Positions 53,837 through 62,849 are shown, numbered from the stretch's first letter. The stretch: DNA of 64,000 nt from Clostridiales bacterium (GCA_016342415.1 JAEIOD010000002.1:62001-126000); one strand, 5' to 3'. Numbers and translations are program-made. The notes: a model not told the origin generated them from the letters alone.

Positions 53837-54920
53837 AATTAATTCTATTTTCAGTTACTGAATCAAAGAAATGAATTGCACCAATATCAAAACCAAACTT
53901 ATGTTTTTCTCCACCCTCATACTTAAAGTGTCCAGGTGTTGAAATAATTAGTTCTTTACCATTTTCCAGTCTTGCATATAATATTTTTTCTTTACCTAAC
54001 ATTTCAACAACATCGATTGTTGCCTCAAAAGTATCACCGTATTTCCCACCACTCTCAAAACGCTCTGGACGGATACCAACTGAAACTTTTTTACCTTCAA
54101 AAGGCTTAAGAAGAAGTGCATCATCTGGTGTAGGCTTGATTTTAATCAACTCGTCAGAAGAGATAAAAATACCCTTTTCCATTGAACCTTCGATTATATT
54201 CATAGTAGGCGAACCGATGAACTTAGCAACAAATATATTCTCTGGTTTATTGTAGAATTCATCTGGTTTTCCAGCTTGTTGAATCTTGCCTGCATTCATT
54301 AAAACTATTTTAGTTGCCATTGTCATGGCTTCGGTTTGATCATGTGTTACATAAATTGAAGTTGTACCCAATTTCTTATGAAGTCTGACCAATTCAACTC
54401 TCATATGTTCACGAAGTTTTGCATCTAAGTTAGATAAAGGTTCATCCATTAAAAATACACTCGGTTTTCTAACCATTGCTCGGCCTAGGGCCACACGTTG
54501 TCTTTGTCCACCTGAAATATCAGATGGCTTTGAGTGTAAATAATCTTCAATTTGAAGTACTTCTGCAGCTTCCATCACACGGTCATGAATAATTTTTTTT
54601 CTTTCTTTTCTCATCGATAGAGAAAATGCCATATTATCATAAACTGTCATATGAGGATAAAGCGCATACGATTGAAATACCATTGCAATATCTCTATCTT
54701 TAGAAGCAACTTTATTCACTCGTCTACCACTGAATAGCAAATCCCCTTCAGTAACAGAATTAAGTCCTGCAATCATTCTAAGAAGCGTTGTTTTACCACA
54801 ACCCGATGGTCCTAAAATTACACAGAAATCTTTTTCTTCTATTTCTAAATTGATGTTACGTAAAGTAAACTCTTCACGACCTTCATATTTTTTCCCTATA
54901 TCTTTTAATACTACGTTCAT
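53835..54920 (-). CDS. sugar ABC importer ATPase (MalK/UgpC type)
   Basis: A 361-residue ATPase. Walker A LGPSGCGKTTLLRMIAGL, Q-loop FQSYALYPHMTVYDN, signature DISGGQRQRVALGRA, Walker B VFLMDEPLSNLDAKL and switch histidine in YVTHDQTEAMTMA are intact. From about residue 240 there is the regulatory TOBE domain typical of MalK-type ATPases (VSVGIRPERFES). Last gene of the importer operon malE-orf-malF-malG-malK. GGAGG upstream. Confidence 0.95.
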   Translation of the reverse strand: MNVVLKDIGKKYEGREEFTLRNINLEIEEKDFCVILGPSGCGKTTLLRMIAGLNSVTEGDLLFSGRRVNKVASKDRDIAMVFQSYALYPHMTVYDNMAFSLSMRKERKKIIHDRVMEAAEVLQIEDYLHSKPSDISGGQRQRVALGRAMVRKPSVFLMDEPLSNLDAKLREHMRVELVRLHKKLGTTSIYVTHDQTEAMTMATKIVLMNAGKIQQAGKPDEFYNKPENIFVAKFIGSPTMNIIEGSMEKGIFISSDELIKIKPTPDDALLLKPFEGKKVSVGIRPERFESGGKYGDTFEATIDVVEMLGKEKILYARLENGKELIISTPGHFKYEGGEKHKFGFDIGAIHFFDSVTENRIN

Positions 54921-54928
54921 GACGCCTC

Positions 54929-55822
54929 CTATCCTTTAACAGATCCTTTTGATAATCCAGAAACTAACTGCTTTTGAAGTGCAATAAACAGTATAACAAT
55001 TGGTACCGCTGTCAATAAACCACCCGCTGCAAACGCAGGTTGATTCAAAGTTCTAAAGTCATTAATTAGCGTAAATAAGCCCGCTGCTAATGTATAAGAC
55101 TCTGGAGAAGTTAACAGTACTCTTGGTAATAGATAATCCATAAACGGACCGATAAATGACCATAACGCAATGATCGCTAACATTGGTTTTGCTATTGGCA
55201 TGATGATTAAACGATATACTTTCATACTTGAGCAACCATCAATTCTCGCTGCGTCATCTAGTTCTGTAGATATTGAATCCAAGTAACCTTTTAGAATAAA
55301 TGTATTTCCAGCAATACCACCCGCTGAATAAATTAATATCAACATCATTTGTCTTGTAAATGCAGGGCTGATACTTGCAATGATTGAATGCATTGTAAAA
55401 TATGCTGTTATACCTGCAAAAGTTGGAATTGTCTGTATCAACATGATTGCCATCAGCGATGCTTTTCTACCTTTAAACCTATATCTTGAATAAGCGAATC
55501 CTGTAAAAGATACAAAGAGTAAAGTCAGTAACGCTGTTGAAATTGCAATAAAAATTGTATTCTTAACCCATGTTAAATAAAGAGTTTCTTCAAATAAGTA
55601 TTGGAAATGTTCATACGAAAACGTAAACGTGCTATTTAACATTAAGTATTGGCCTTGATCACCATTAAATGCTGATAAAACCATTTGATATAAAGGCCAT
55701 AATATAACGACTGACCAACTGATTAGAATTAAGTATGTGACTAGCAATCCGATTTTACCCATAAGAGTCAACGGCTGTTTATCGGAAAGGTATAAATCAT
55801 TTTTCTTTTTAAATAATTTCAT
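54929..55822 (-). CDS. sugar ABC importer permease (MalG type)
   Basis: A 297-residue permease with six helices and the EAA loop ELDDAARIDGCSSMKVYRLIIMPIAKP (EAA-like sequence DAARIDGCSSMKVYRLI) near residue 195. The first 25 residues are a basic cytoplasmic stretch. It overlaps the malF-type gene by one base and is followed by the ATPase gene after eight bases. Sugar class assigned from MalG family resemblance and neighbours; the substrate may be maltose, maltodextrin or similar. Confidence 0.93.
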   Translation of the reverse strand: MKLFKKKNDLYLSDKQPLTLMGKIGLLVTYLILISWSVVILWPLYQMVLSAFNGDQGQYLMLNSTFTFSYEHFQYLFEETLYLTWVKNTIFIAISTALLTLLFVSFTGFAYSRYRFKGRKASLMAIMLIQTIPTFAGITAYFTMHSIIASISPAFTRQMMLILIYSAGGIAGNTFILKGYLDSISTELDDAARIDGCSSMKVYRLIIMPIAKPMLAIIALWSFIGPFMDYLLPRVLLTSPESYTLAAGLFTLINDFRTLNQPAFAAGGLLTAVPIVILFIALQKQLVSGLSKGSVKG

Positions 55823-57921
55823 TATAACTTCTCCTCTTTAAATGCCTTTGAATTCTTAAAACCTATAAAAGCAAATAACATAAGTCCAATAGATATAACA
55901 ATTGTTATTGCAGCACCTATGGCTTGATAGTCATTTTCTGTTGTTAATTTATATATATAAGAAATCAGCAAATCCGTCGAACCTGCTAGGTTTCCATACT
56001 TCGTTGGATTAAATGGCCCACCGCCATTAAACAGATAAATTATACTGAAGTTGTTAAAGTTAAATGTGTATTGTCCTACTAAAAGTGGTGCTGTTTGGAA
56101 CAATACAAGTGGTAAGGTAATACGCTTTAGCTTTTGCCATGCAGTAGCACCATCGATTTGAGCAGCTTCATATAAATCAGCTGGTATACCTTGTAACACA
56201 CCAGTCGACAATAAGAATACATAAGCACTCCCCAACCAAGCTTGTAATCCAATTAAGGTTAATCTTGACCAGAAAGGATCGTTTTTAACCACAATCAAAC
56301 TGTCTGTTTGAATAATGTTGTTGAGTATTTCCGTTAATGCACCTTTTGGTGAGAACATGATACTGAAGAACATAATTGTGATAAATGCAGGTACCGCCCA
56401 TGGTAATATATAAACCGATCTAAAGAATACTTTACCCTTTACACGTTCATTATTTGTTAAAAGTGCTAAGACAAAGCCAACTGCAATAGCTAATGTTGTT
56501 GCACAAGCAGTCCACATCACTGTCCATCCAAAAATTTTCCAGAATGGTCCACCAGCAACACCTTCTCCTAAAGCAATCATTTTATAGTTATCGATACCAG
56601 TCCACATAAACTTATTCTGATGAGAAGGATCCATATTTGTAAATGATAGTAGAATTGCCGTTGTGATTGGTACCAAAACAATAAATACAATCGCAATCAA
56701 CGCTGGAAGAGAAACCATGTACGGGAAACCATCCTCTGTTATATTTGACCAGGTTTCAAACCAGTTCTTTTCCCTAATACCTTTTATCTTAGACTGTTCA
56801 ACAATCTTAACATCTCTAAAGGATATGTATAGAATAGCTACTACAAATAAAACCAAATAAACTGCTACAATACCTTCAATCATAAAAATTAGTGACCGAT
56901 CAATTTTCATACCACCTTCAGCAAGAGAAATCAATCCTGAAATACCAGTTCCTTGATAATTTCCAAACCCAAGAGCATAAGGAATTGCTGCAAAATAAGT
57001 AAACATACTTAACATAAAGAAGAATATTGATTTTCTGGCCTGTCCATTTAGAACTTGCCCTAATCCCGGAATCAAGAATGTTAAATATGCGATGATCGCT
57101 TGTTTCTTTCTTGACTCTACAGGCGTTTTTCTTCTTAAATCAGAAATATTGGAATTCATAACCGTTATTTCTCGTTTTGTTCCTTTATCTAATTGATATT
57201 TTAGACTTCTGATCATTTCCTTATTACTTTTTCTCTTTGATTCAAATGATTTTACATTTAGTGCTTCATGCATTTTCTTTTTTAGTTCAACACGACCATT
57301 TTTAAGTGCTTTATCAGAAATCAAACCATCTTTTTTCTTTTGCTTTAGAGCAGCATAGTCTAGTTTAAACTTTTCATTTTGATCTGCTTTATATGCATTA
57401 TAAGATGCTTGCACCTTTTTTTCATCACTGTCTTGAATCGTTTTAGCTTCTGCTTTAGCATTTGAAAAAGCTTTCTCGTTTCTTAAAACAAATTCAATGA
57501 TTTCTTCTAATTGCTCACACTTTATTAATGATTGCTCATAAGTAAGTGTGGCTTCATAAGATAAATCAGTGTATTTTTTATAAAACGTAAGTTCTTCCTG
57601 GCTCTTTAGTAAATCAATTTTAAGTTTTAATACTTTACTTGAGAAATTGTCTTTTTGACTATTCTTTAATGATTTAACTTTTTCTCTTAAAGCTGTTTTA
57701 AATGCCTTTTCCTTATCAAAAAACGCTTTCAATGCTATCACATATTGATGCTGTTTTTTGTTGGCTTTTAACAATTTTAACTCTTCTTTAAGTTGAGCTT
57801 TTTCGGAACCAGATGCATCCTCAATCTTCGATTCAAGAATAGCGACTTCTTTTAAATATAGATTTTTTCTTTCATACGAATTTCCGATTTCATCGTACAA
57901 AACTTCATTGTATTTAGCCAA
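55822..57921 (-). CDS. sugar ABC importer permease (MalF type) with long N-terminal extension
   Basis: A 699-residue permease. The last 340 residues or so are a standard MalF permease, with several helices and the EAA loop DLYEAAQIDGATAWQKLKRITLPLV. In front lie about 280 Lys/Glu-rich residues of coiled-coil character (EKAQLKEELKLLKANKKQ), then a helix-rich segment with AYLTFLIPGLGQVLNGQARK, a TM2-like pattern. The start is TTG 57921 with AAAGGTGG upstream, 12 bases after the 150-residue gene. MalF in other bacteria lacks this coil; E. coli MalF is 514 residues. Its role is unknown. Confidence 0.9.
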   Translation of the reverse strand: MAKYNEVLYDEIGNSYERKNLYLKEVAILESKIEDASGSEKAQLKEELKLLKANKKQHQYVIALKAFFDKEKAFKTALREKVKSLKNSQKDNFSSKVLKLKIDLLKSQEELTFYKKYTDLSYEATLTYEQSLIKCEQLEEIIEFVLRNEKAFSNAKAEAKTIQDSDEKKVQASYNAYKADQNEKFKLDYAALKQKKKDGLISDKALKNGRVELKKKMHEALNVKSFESKRKSNKEMIRSLKYQLDKGTKREITVMNSNISDLRRKTPVESRKKQAIIAYLTFLIPGLGQVLNGQARKSIFFFMLSMFTYFAAIPYALGFGNYQGTGISGLISLAEGGMKIDRSLIFMIEGIVAVYLVLFVVAILYISFRDVKIVEQSKIKGIREKNWFETWSNITEDGFPYMVSLPALIAIVFIVLVPITTAILLSFTNMDPSHQNKFMWTGIDNYKMIALGEGVAGGPFWKIFGWTVMWTACATTLAIAVGFVLALLTNNERVKGKVFFRSVYILPWAVPAFITIMFFSIMFSPKGALTEILNNIIQTDSLIVVKNDPFWSRLTLIGLQAWLGSAYVFLLSTGVLQGIPADLYEAAQIDGATAWQKLKRITLPLVLFQTAPLLVGQYTFNFNNFSIIYLFNGGGPFNPTKYGNLAGSTDLLISYIYKLTTENDYQAIGAAITIVISIGLMLFAFIGFKNSKAFKEEKL

Positions 57922-57933
57922 TTGCGCCCACCT

Positions 57934-58386
57934 TTACGAAATATTTTTTCTTTGATCAATGACACTCAATAAAGATAAAATCGTTATTAGTAGTATCATA
58001 TAAACACCAATATTAACATAGAAGAATATAGATCCAAATTGTTTTTCGACTACTAGAAATGCTATGCCTCCACCGAGAAGCACAGTCCACATAAAGACAA
58101 ACAATTTGCTTATTCTAATTTTTGCATAAGCAAAATATGTATGAATACCTAAAGCCATTGGTACAATAACCATTTGGAAGTACCTAGAAAGTTGTAATGT
58201 CACATAAATGTCAAATCCGTTATCTCTAGCCAAACCCATTTCAGGTTGAGCTACCAACCACGATTCAAACATGGCTAGATCTTTAACTCTCATCATAGTC
58301 TCCATTGACATGGAAAGCATCATGAAACTTAAAGACACCAATATAATATACATATGTTTTTTGGGTAGTTTTGTTTCTGAATCCAT
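57934..58386 (-). CDS. four-helix membrane protein, unknown
   Basis: A 150-residue protein with four predicted helices (HMYIILVSLSFMMLSMS, MVIVPMALGIHTYFAYA, LFVFMWTVLLGGGIAFLVV, FYVNIGVYMILLITILSLL). No family recognised. It lies between the sugar-binding protein gene and the permease gene, 12 bp before the latter, behind a hairpin. Its position suggests it belongs to the importer, perhaps as an accessory membrane protein. AAAGGAG upstream of the ATG. Confidence 0.8.
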   Translation of the reverse strand: MDSETKLPKKHMYIILVSLSFMMLSMSMETMMRVKDLAMFESWLVAQPEMGLARDNGFDIYVTLQLSRYFQMVIVPMALGIHTYFAYAKIRISKLFVFMWTVLLGGGIAFLVVEKQFGSIFFYVNIGVYMILLITILSLLSVIDQRKNIS

Positions 58387-58410
58387 TGTTTCACTCCTTT
58401 ATAGTATGAA

Positions 58411-58434
58411 AGAAGAGAGGTCACCCTCTCTTCT
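58411..58434 (-). terminator. hairpin between the binding-protein and permease genes
   Basis: AGAAGAGAGG with CCTCTCTTCT (10 bp), followed by TTCTTTC on the minus strand. It is likely a partial terminator or 3' stabiliser, giving more binding protein than permease, as in other maltose operons. Confidence 0.7.
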
Positions 58435-58456
58435 AAATACTATTATACTTCATATT

Positions 58457-59818
58457 TTAGAAGTTTGACATCATTGCATCAAATGCAGCTTTTAATTCAG
58501 CATATGCGTCTTCAACAGTAGCTGGCTTAACAGCTGACCATGATAATACGGCATTTTCCCAAGTTCCCCATACTTGACCCCATTCTGTGAATAACGGTCT
58601 AGCAGGTGCATCTTGATATGATTCGATTACAGCATCTACAACTTTTTTATCTTGTTCAGATAAATCAGAATCAGTATAAACTGCAGGATCTACATTTTCT
58701 AAGATCTTTCCAGTAGCTTTAAATAAATCTACTGCATAATCAGTATTTACAATTTCTTCAATCATAGCTTCAGCTAATTTCATTTGATCAACATTACCTT
58801 CAACTCTAGCGTTAACAGCTAATCCCCATCCACCTTTCCAGTGAGCAAGAGGCATACCATTAATAGTTACTTGGTTGATTGGTAAAATAGCTAAGTCTTC
58901 ACCGTTACCAGCTTTTTCAGCTAAACCAGCAGTAGACCATGGGCCTTCTAATCTTAAAGAGTTAGTTCCACCTGTTGTGAAAGCTGAATCCATGTAACCC
59001 CAAGTTGCATCTTTATCCCATGCATCTGTAGCTTTTTCATCATGAGCTTTCCAGAAGTTGAATAATGCTGTGAATAATTCTTGCTTCTCTTTTGGAAGAT
59101 CAGCATATTCCATTGTTAAATCAGAGAATAATGAACCATCTTCATTTTGTCCAAGTAATTCAACAGAAGCAGCGTTTGTAAGTGCAACACCAAACCATGC
59201 GTTGAATGCAGGAACTAGCATATCTTCATAATTTAATTCTGTGAATTCAATTGTTTCTTCTAAGTTGATACCGTTTGCTTCAGCATTTGCTGAGTTTGCA
59301 AAGATAATTAATGTTTCTATATTCATTGGGAATGCTAAGTAGTCTCCGTTTACATTGAAGTTTCCACCTAATCCTGCGTCGTAATCAGCAAAACCACCAA
59401 CTACTGAAGCCATACCTTTAGCATCTAATGTAGCTAACGCTTCATTTTGAGCTAAACCATAAATTCTATCTGCCGGTAAAGCAAATACGTCTGCAACATC
59501 AGCATTAGTTACATCAGTATCATCTAATACGTTTAAGTGATCAAAAGATCCTGTTTCAATAAAGTTGATTGTTGCATCAGGATTGTTTTCTAAAACTCTA
59601 GCTTTAGCAGCTTCATAATACTCTAACCAACTTGACTCCACTTGTACTGAAATAGTTGCTTCAATACCAGTTTCTTGTTCTTCTACTTCAGTTGAACTTG
59701 TATTCTCGTTTGTACCAGTATTTGTGCTTGCATTGTTGTTAGCATCATTATTGTTACCACAAGCTACCATAGATAATACAAGAGCTAATACAAGAAGTAA
59801 ACTTACGACTCTTTTCAT
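58457..59818 (-). CDS. sugar-binding lipoprotein (MalE type)
   Basis: A 453-residue extracellular solute-binding protein family 1 lipoprotein. The signal peptide ends in lipobox SMVAC (Cys about residue 20), followed by an Asn/Thr/Glu-rich linker. Further on are DVFALPADRIYGLAQNEALA, MNIETLIIFANS, LRLEGPWSTAGLAEKAGNG and the C-terminal WSAVKPATVEDAYAELKAAF. It delivers the sugar to the permeases encoded downstream. A second gene at 63029 is a close relative. GGAGG six bases before the ATG, and a promoter with operator upstream. Confidence 0.94.
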   Translation of the reverse strand: MKRVVSLLLVLALVLSMVACGNNNDANNNASTNTGTNENTSSTEVEEQETGIEATISVQVESSWLEYYEAAKARVLENNPDATINFIETGSFDHLNVLDDTDVTNADVADVFALPADRIYGLAQNEALATLDAKGMASVVGGFADYDAGLGGNFNVNGDYLAFPMNIETLIIFANSANAEANGINLEETIEFTELNYEDMLVPAFNAWFGVALTNAASVELLGQNEDGSLFSDLTMEYADLPKEKQELFTALFNFWKAHDEKATDAWDKDATWGYMDSAFTTGGTNSLRLEGPWSTAGLAEKAGNGEDLAILPINQVTINGMPLAHWKGGWGLAVNARVEGNVDQMKLAEAMIEEIVNTDYAVDLFKATGKILENVDPAVYTDSDLSEQDKKVVDAVIESYQDAPARPLFTEWGQVWGTWENAVLSWSAVKPATVEDAYAELKAAFDAMMSNF

Positions 59819-59860
59819 TGTAATTCCTCCTACAGTTATGTTTAATATTCTTCCACCCTA

Positions 59861-59880
59861 TTATGCATACGTTTGCATAA
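59861..59880 (-). promoter_or_regulatory. LacI-type operator before the sugar-binding protein gene
   Basis: TTATGCAAACGTATGCATAA (minus strand) is a 20-bp palindrome with one mismatched pair (18 of 20 bases symmetric) and a CG centre, as in MalR, GalR or CcpA-type sites. It lies about 30 bp downstream of the -10. Confidence 0.75.
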
Positions 59881-59913
59881 AAACTACGGACTTACTACCT
59901 TCCGCTTAATTCT

Positions 59914-59942
59914 ATGATAATATATGTTACTCTTTTACGCAA
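59914..59942 (-). promoter_or_regulatory. promoter of the sugar importer operon
   Basis: Minus strand -35 TTGCGT (59937-59942), spacer of 17 bp, -10 TATCAT (59914-59919). The start of transcription would lie near 59907, just upstream of the operator. Confidence 0.65.
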
Positions 59943-60040
59943 TAGCAGATATCATTTTTTTTTAATATTTCATTAAACTTCAATGCTGACATTCTTATCA
60001 AACTCTTGAAAACACACACTTCTTATTTTGCGTTAAAATG

Positions 60041-60054
60041 TGAAAATGTTTTCA
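60041..60054 (-). promoter_or_regulatory. cre-like site (CcpA)
   Basis: TGAAAATGTTTTCA is an inverted repeat close to the catabolite-response element consensus, with TG for CG in the centre. It is about 100 bp upstream of the -35 of the sugar operon. Function uncertain. Confidence 0.5.
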
Positions 60055-60312
60055 TGGATTATTTTTGAAAAATAGTGCTTTTATGTTAAAAAGTGTGCAA
60101 AGTGTGTATGTTCCATTAAATCCGGTGCAATCGATTGCTCTTTTTTCAAAATTTGTAAGAACAGGCATTACATCTTAAAATAGTAACTATAAAATAATTC
60201 ATGCATTGCTCATAAGGAATATACCCTTTACTTCAAAATAATAACATTATTCTATGAAAGTTGCATGAATATCGGTCACAAGTCTATTTCAATGCAAAAA
60301 AAAGAAAAAAAA

Positions 60313-60336
60313 AGGCATGAAATCAATTCATACCTT
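60313..60336 (-). terminator. terminator of an unassigned transcript
   Basis: AAGGTATGAA with TTCATGCCTT, followed by nine T on the minus strand. No long gene lies directly upstream; it may serve the 46-residue frame or read-through from the reductase gene. Confidence 0.75.
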
Positions 60337-60463
60337 CTAAACCACACCATAATAAACTTGAACCTCCGACGACAAAATCGGAATTATGATTCTCTTCTAT
60401 ATAATGTTTTATTATCAAAAGTCTTATGATACTTCTCAGAATACTCAATACTGACCAAGACAT
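60323..60463 (-). CDS. possible small protein, 46 residues
   Basis: Frame from ATG 60463 to TGA 60323, encoding 46 residues. The first half (SVLSILRSIIRLLIIKHYI) could be a membrane or amphipathic helix; the second half reads SDFVVGGSSLLWCGLEG. Ribosome binding sequence AGGA lies about 12 bases upstream, so support is weak. The stop sits in the loop of the terminator. Confidence 0.3.
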   Translation of the reverse strand: MSWSVLSILRSIIRLLIIKHYIEENHNSDFVVGGSSLLWCGLEGMN

Positions 60464-60640
60464 TTGGGGTAGTTTCCTAATAATAACTCGGATGATTAAC
60501 TAGACCATTAGCAAGTATTTTTAAGTATTCTAGAACTTAAACTGTTAAATGAAAGAGAATGAGAAAATCCACGTGTATATCATACTCTACATTTAAAGAC
60601 TACAAACAAAGATTAATTCCGTTAAGTGGAATTACTTTAT

Positions 60641-62662
60641 TTAATATTTAGCTGCACTGTTATAAGTAGCCATCATTTTTGCGATACCACCACCATTATG
60701 AACATTTGTGAAACCATAATGTTGAAGAATTCTAACTGCATATGCACTTCTAGCACCAGACGCACAGTAAAGAATAATCTGTCTATCTGTGCTTCCCAAC
60801 TCAGACGCTTTAATTTCTATCTCATCAAGAGGTATGTTAACTGCTCCAGGATAAGCACCATATGCAAACTCTTCTTTGGTTCTTGTATCAACAACCAATG
60901 GACCTGTTGCATTTTCCTTTTTTACTTCTTTTGAATCATCATCTTTTTCTTCTAAATTTGTCTCTCCAATTTTCTTTTCTTCAGGTGCAGGTAAATTTAA
61001 AACGAAATTTAATGGCTTAACAGCTCTTACATGATTAGAAAGACTCATAAAACCACCACTGACATTGAGTACATTTGTAAATCCGGCTCCTGTTAATTGA
61101 CGTAATGCTTGGTGACCTTTTTTACCGGTCTGATCATAAACAAGAATCAACTCATTCTTTGGTAGTTGATTTAATGTTGAATAAAGCAGTTCAAAAGGAA
61201 TATTAATCGCACCTTCCAGATGTGATTTTTCAAATGAGAATACATCTCTCAAATCAATCCAAAGTGCTTTTTTATCTTCTAGATAATCATCCAGTTCACT
61301 TATTGTCAATGTCGGGGAAAATCCTGAATTTCTATTTTCAGCTACATATGCAGCCATGTTTATCGCATCATTTGCATTTCCTAGTGGTGGCGAATAAGCA
61401 AAATCCATATCAGCCAAATCAGATATTGTTAGTTTAGCTGCTACCGCAGTTGCTAAAACATCAAGTCTTCTATCAGCACCATCATACCCTGCAGTTTGAC
61501 CACCAAGTATAGTACCCGTTTCTTTATCATATACAACAAGAACAGTTACAAGTTCAGCACCTGGATAATATGACGTATGATTCTCTTTATGAATAACAAT
61601 CGCATCCGCGTCAATCCCCTCTGCTCTTGCAGTCTTTAAAGAAATCCCTGTAATACCTGCTACCGAATCAAATACTTTAACGATCGATGTACCTATTGAT
61701 CCTTTATATTCATGTTTCTTACCAAGTGCATTCTCAGCAGCAATTCTACCTTGACGATTAGCTGGACCCGCAAGAGGAATACGTACCTTTTTACCGAGTA
61801 CACGGTGTTCTAATTCAATCATATCTCCAGCAGCATAAATATTGTCATCGCTAGTTTTTAATGTTGAATCAACTAGTAATCCACCAGCTTCACCCATAGC
61901 AAGACCAGCTTCTTGAGCTAGTGATAAAGTAGGACGAACGCCTATTGATAATATAACCATATCTGCATTAACCTGTGTACCATCATTGAGGGTAACACTG
62001 TTATTACCAATTTCAGTCACTGCTTTACTTGTGTAGAGATCAACATCATAAGACATTAATTCCTCCTGAATAACCCCTGCTATTTCAGGTTCCATAATTC
62101 CCATGACATGAGGCATCATCTCTACGACTGATACTTTCATACCTCTTTTAGCTAGTGCTTCAGTCATTTCAAGACCTATAAAGCCTCCGCCCACTACTAC
62201 AGCTGTTTTGGGTTCCTTGCCATCTATGAATCCGGTTATTTTATCCATATCGTCTAATGTCCAAAGTTGGAAAACATGATCTTGATTTGCACCTGTAATA
62301 GGTGGGGCTATTGGTCTACCACCTTGCGCTAAAATAAGTTTTGTATATTCAAACTGCTTTTGTTCACCGGTTTGAGAATCCTTAGTAACTACAACTTGAT
62401 TTTCTCGATCAATAGTCGTTGCTCTTGTGTGAATATGAACCGCTGTTTGATATGCTTCATTGAAGCTTTCTGGACTTTGTAGAATTAACTTAGAACGACT
62501 TTTAATATCTCCACCGATAAAATACGGCAATCCACAGTTTGCAAATGAAATATCCGCTCCTGCTTCAAGAATTGTAATCTGAGCATCCGAAGAAAGTCTT
62601 CTCGCCTTTGCTGCAGCAGTTGCACCGGCCGCTACCCCACCAATAATAACTATTTTTTCCAT
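60641..62662 (-). CDS. CoA-disulfide reductase-like oxidoreductase with two rhodanese domains
   Basis: A 673-residue FAD protein. The N-terminal 450 residues are a pyridine nucleotide-disulfide reductase of the CoA-disulfide reductase/NADH oxidase group: FAD motif VIIGGVAAGATAA, active cysteine C43 in FANCGLPYFIGG, NAD motif VVVGGGFIGLEM, and YAAGDMIEL. Two rhodanese domains follow. The first (about residues 455-545) has Asp in place of the cysteine (LILVYDQTGKKG), so it should be inactive; the second has the cysteine (C633 in ILYCASGARSAYAV). A Lys/Glu-rich linker joins them. Enzymes of this layout reduce CoA persulfide or polysulfide. A CstR-like dyad sits at the promoter. Confidence 0.92.
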   Translation of the reverse strand: MEKIVIIGGVAAGATAAAKARRLSSDAQITILEAGADISFANCGLPYFIGGDIKSRSKLILQSPESFNEAYQTAVHIHTRATTIDRENQVVVTKDSQTGEQKQFEYTKLILAQGGRPIAPPITGANQDHVFQLWTLDDMDKITGFIDGKEPKTAVVVGGGFIGLEMTEALAKRGMKVSVVEMMPHVMGIMEPEIAGVIQEELMSYDVDLYTSKAVTEIGNNSVTLNDGTQVNADMVILSIGVRPTLSLAQEAGLAMGEAGGLLVDSTLKTSDDNIYAAGDMIELEHRVLGKKVRIPLAGPANRQGRIAAENALGKKHEYKGSIGTSIVKVFDSVAGITGISLKTARAEGIDADAIVIHKENHTSYYPGAELVTVLVVYDKETGTILGGQTAGYDGADRRLDVLATAVAAKLTISDLADMDFAYSPPLGNANDAINMAAYVAENRNSGFSPTLTISELDDYLEDKKALWIDLRDVFSFEKSHLEGAINIPFELLYSTLNQLPKNELILVYDQTGKKGHQALRQLTGAGFTNVLNVSGGFMSLSNHVRAVKPLNFVLNLPAPEEKKIGETNLEEKDDDSKEVKKENATGPLVVDTRTKEEFAYGAYPGAVNIPLDEIEIKASELGSTDRQIILYCASGARSAYAVRILQHYGFTNVHNGGGIAKMMATYNSAAKY

Positions 62663-62708
62663 ATGAATCTCCTTATTATTTATTTTATTGATAATTACTT
62701 TCCATTTT

Positions 62709-62731
62709 TATACCCCCTCTGTATGGGGATG
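62709..62731 (-). promoter_or_regulatory. CsoR/CstR-type dyad operator
   Basis: Minus strand ATCCCCATACAGAGGGGGTAT: C4 and G5 tracts arranged as an inverted repeat, overlapping the predicted transcription start of the reductase gene. Similar GC-rich dyads bind CsoR or the persulfide sensor CstR. Confidence 0.65.
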
Positions 62732-62736
62732 TTTAT

Positions 62737-62765
62737 ATCTTATAGCTTTATTCCTATTTTGTCAA
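62737..62765 (-). promoter_or_regulatory. promoter of the CoA-disulfide reductase gene
   Basis: Minus strand -35 TTGACA (62760-62765), 17-bp spacer, -10 TAAGAT (62737-62742). The operator lies over the expected start at about 62730. Confidence 0.8.
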
Positions 62766-62849
62766 GTTGCGTCCCTGTTTTTTTTATGTTAATTTTATGA
62801 TTCACCTTACATCGTATATATAAACCTCATTTGAAGATATTCTGAAACT

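Larger units (their letters stand above)
60060..60640. other. 580-bp gap with little content
   Basis: Between the sugar operon upstream region and the CoA-disulfide reductase gene. It holds a minus-strand short reading frame with terminator (listed separately) and a weak hairpin after the reductase stop (AATTCC...GGAATT, about 60617-60635). Nothing else is recognised. Confidence 0.6.
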
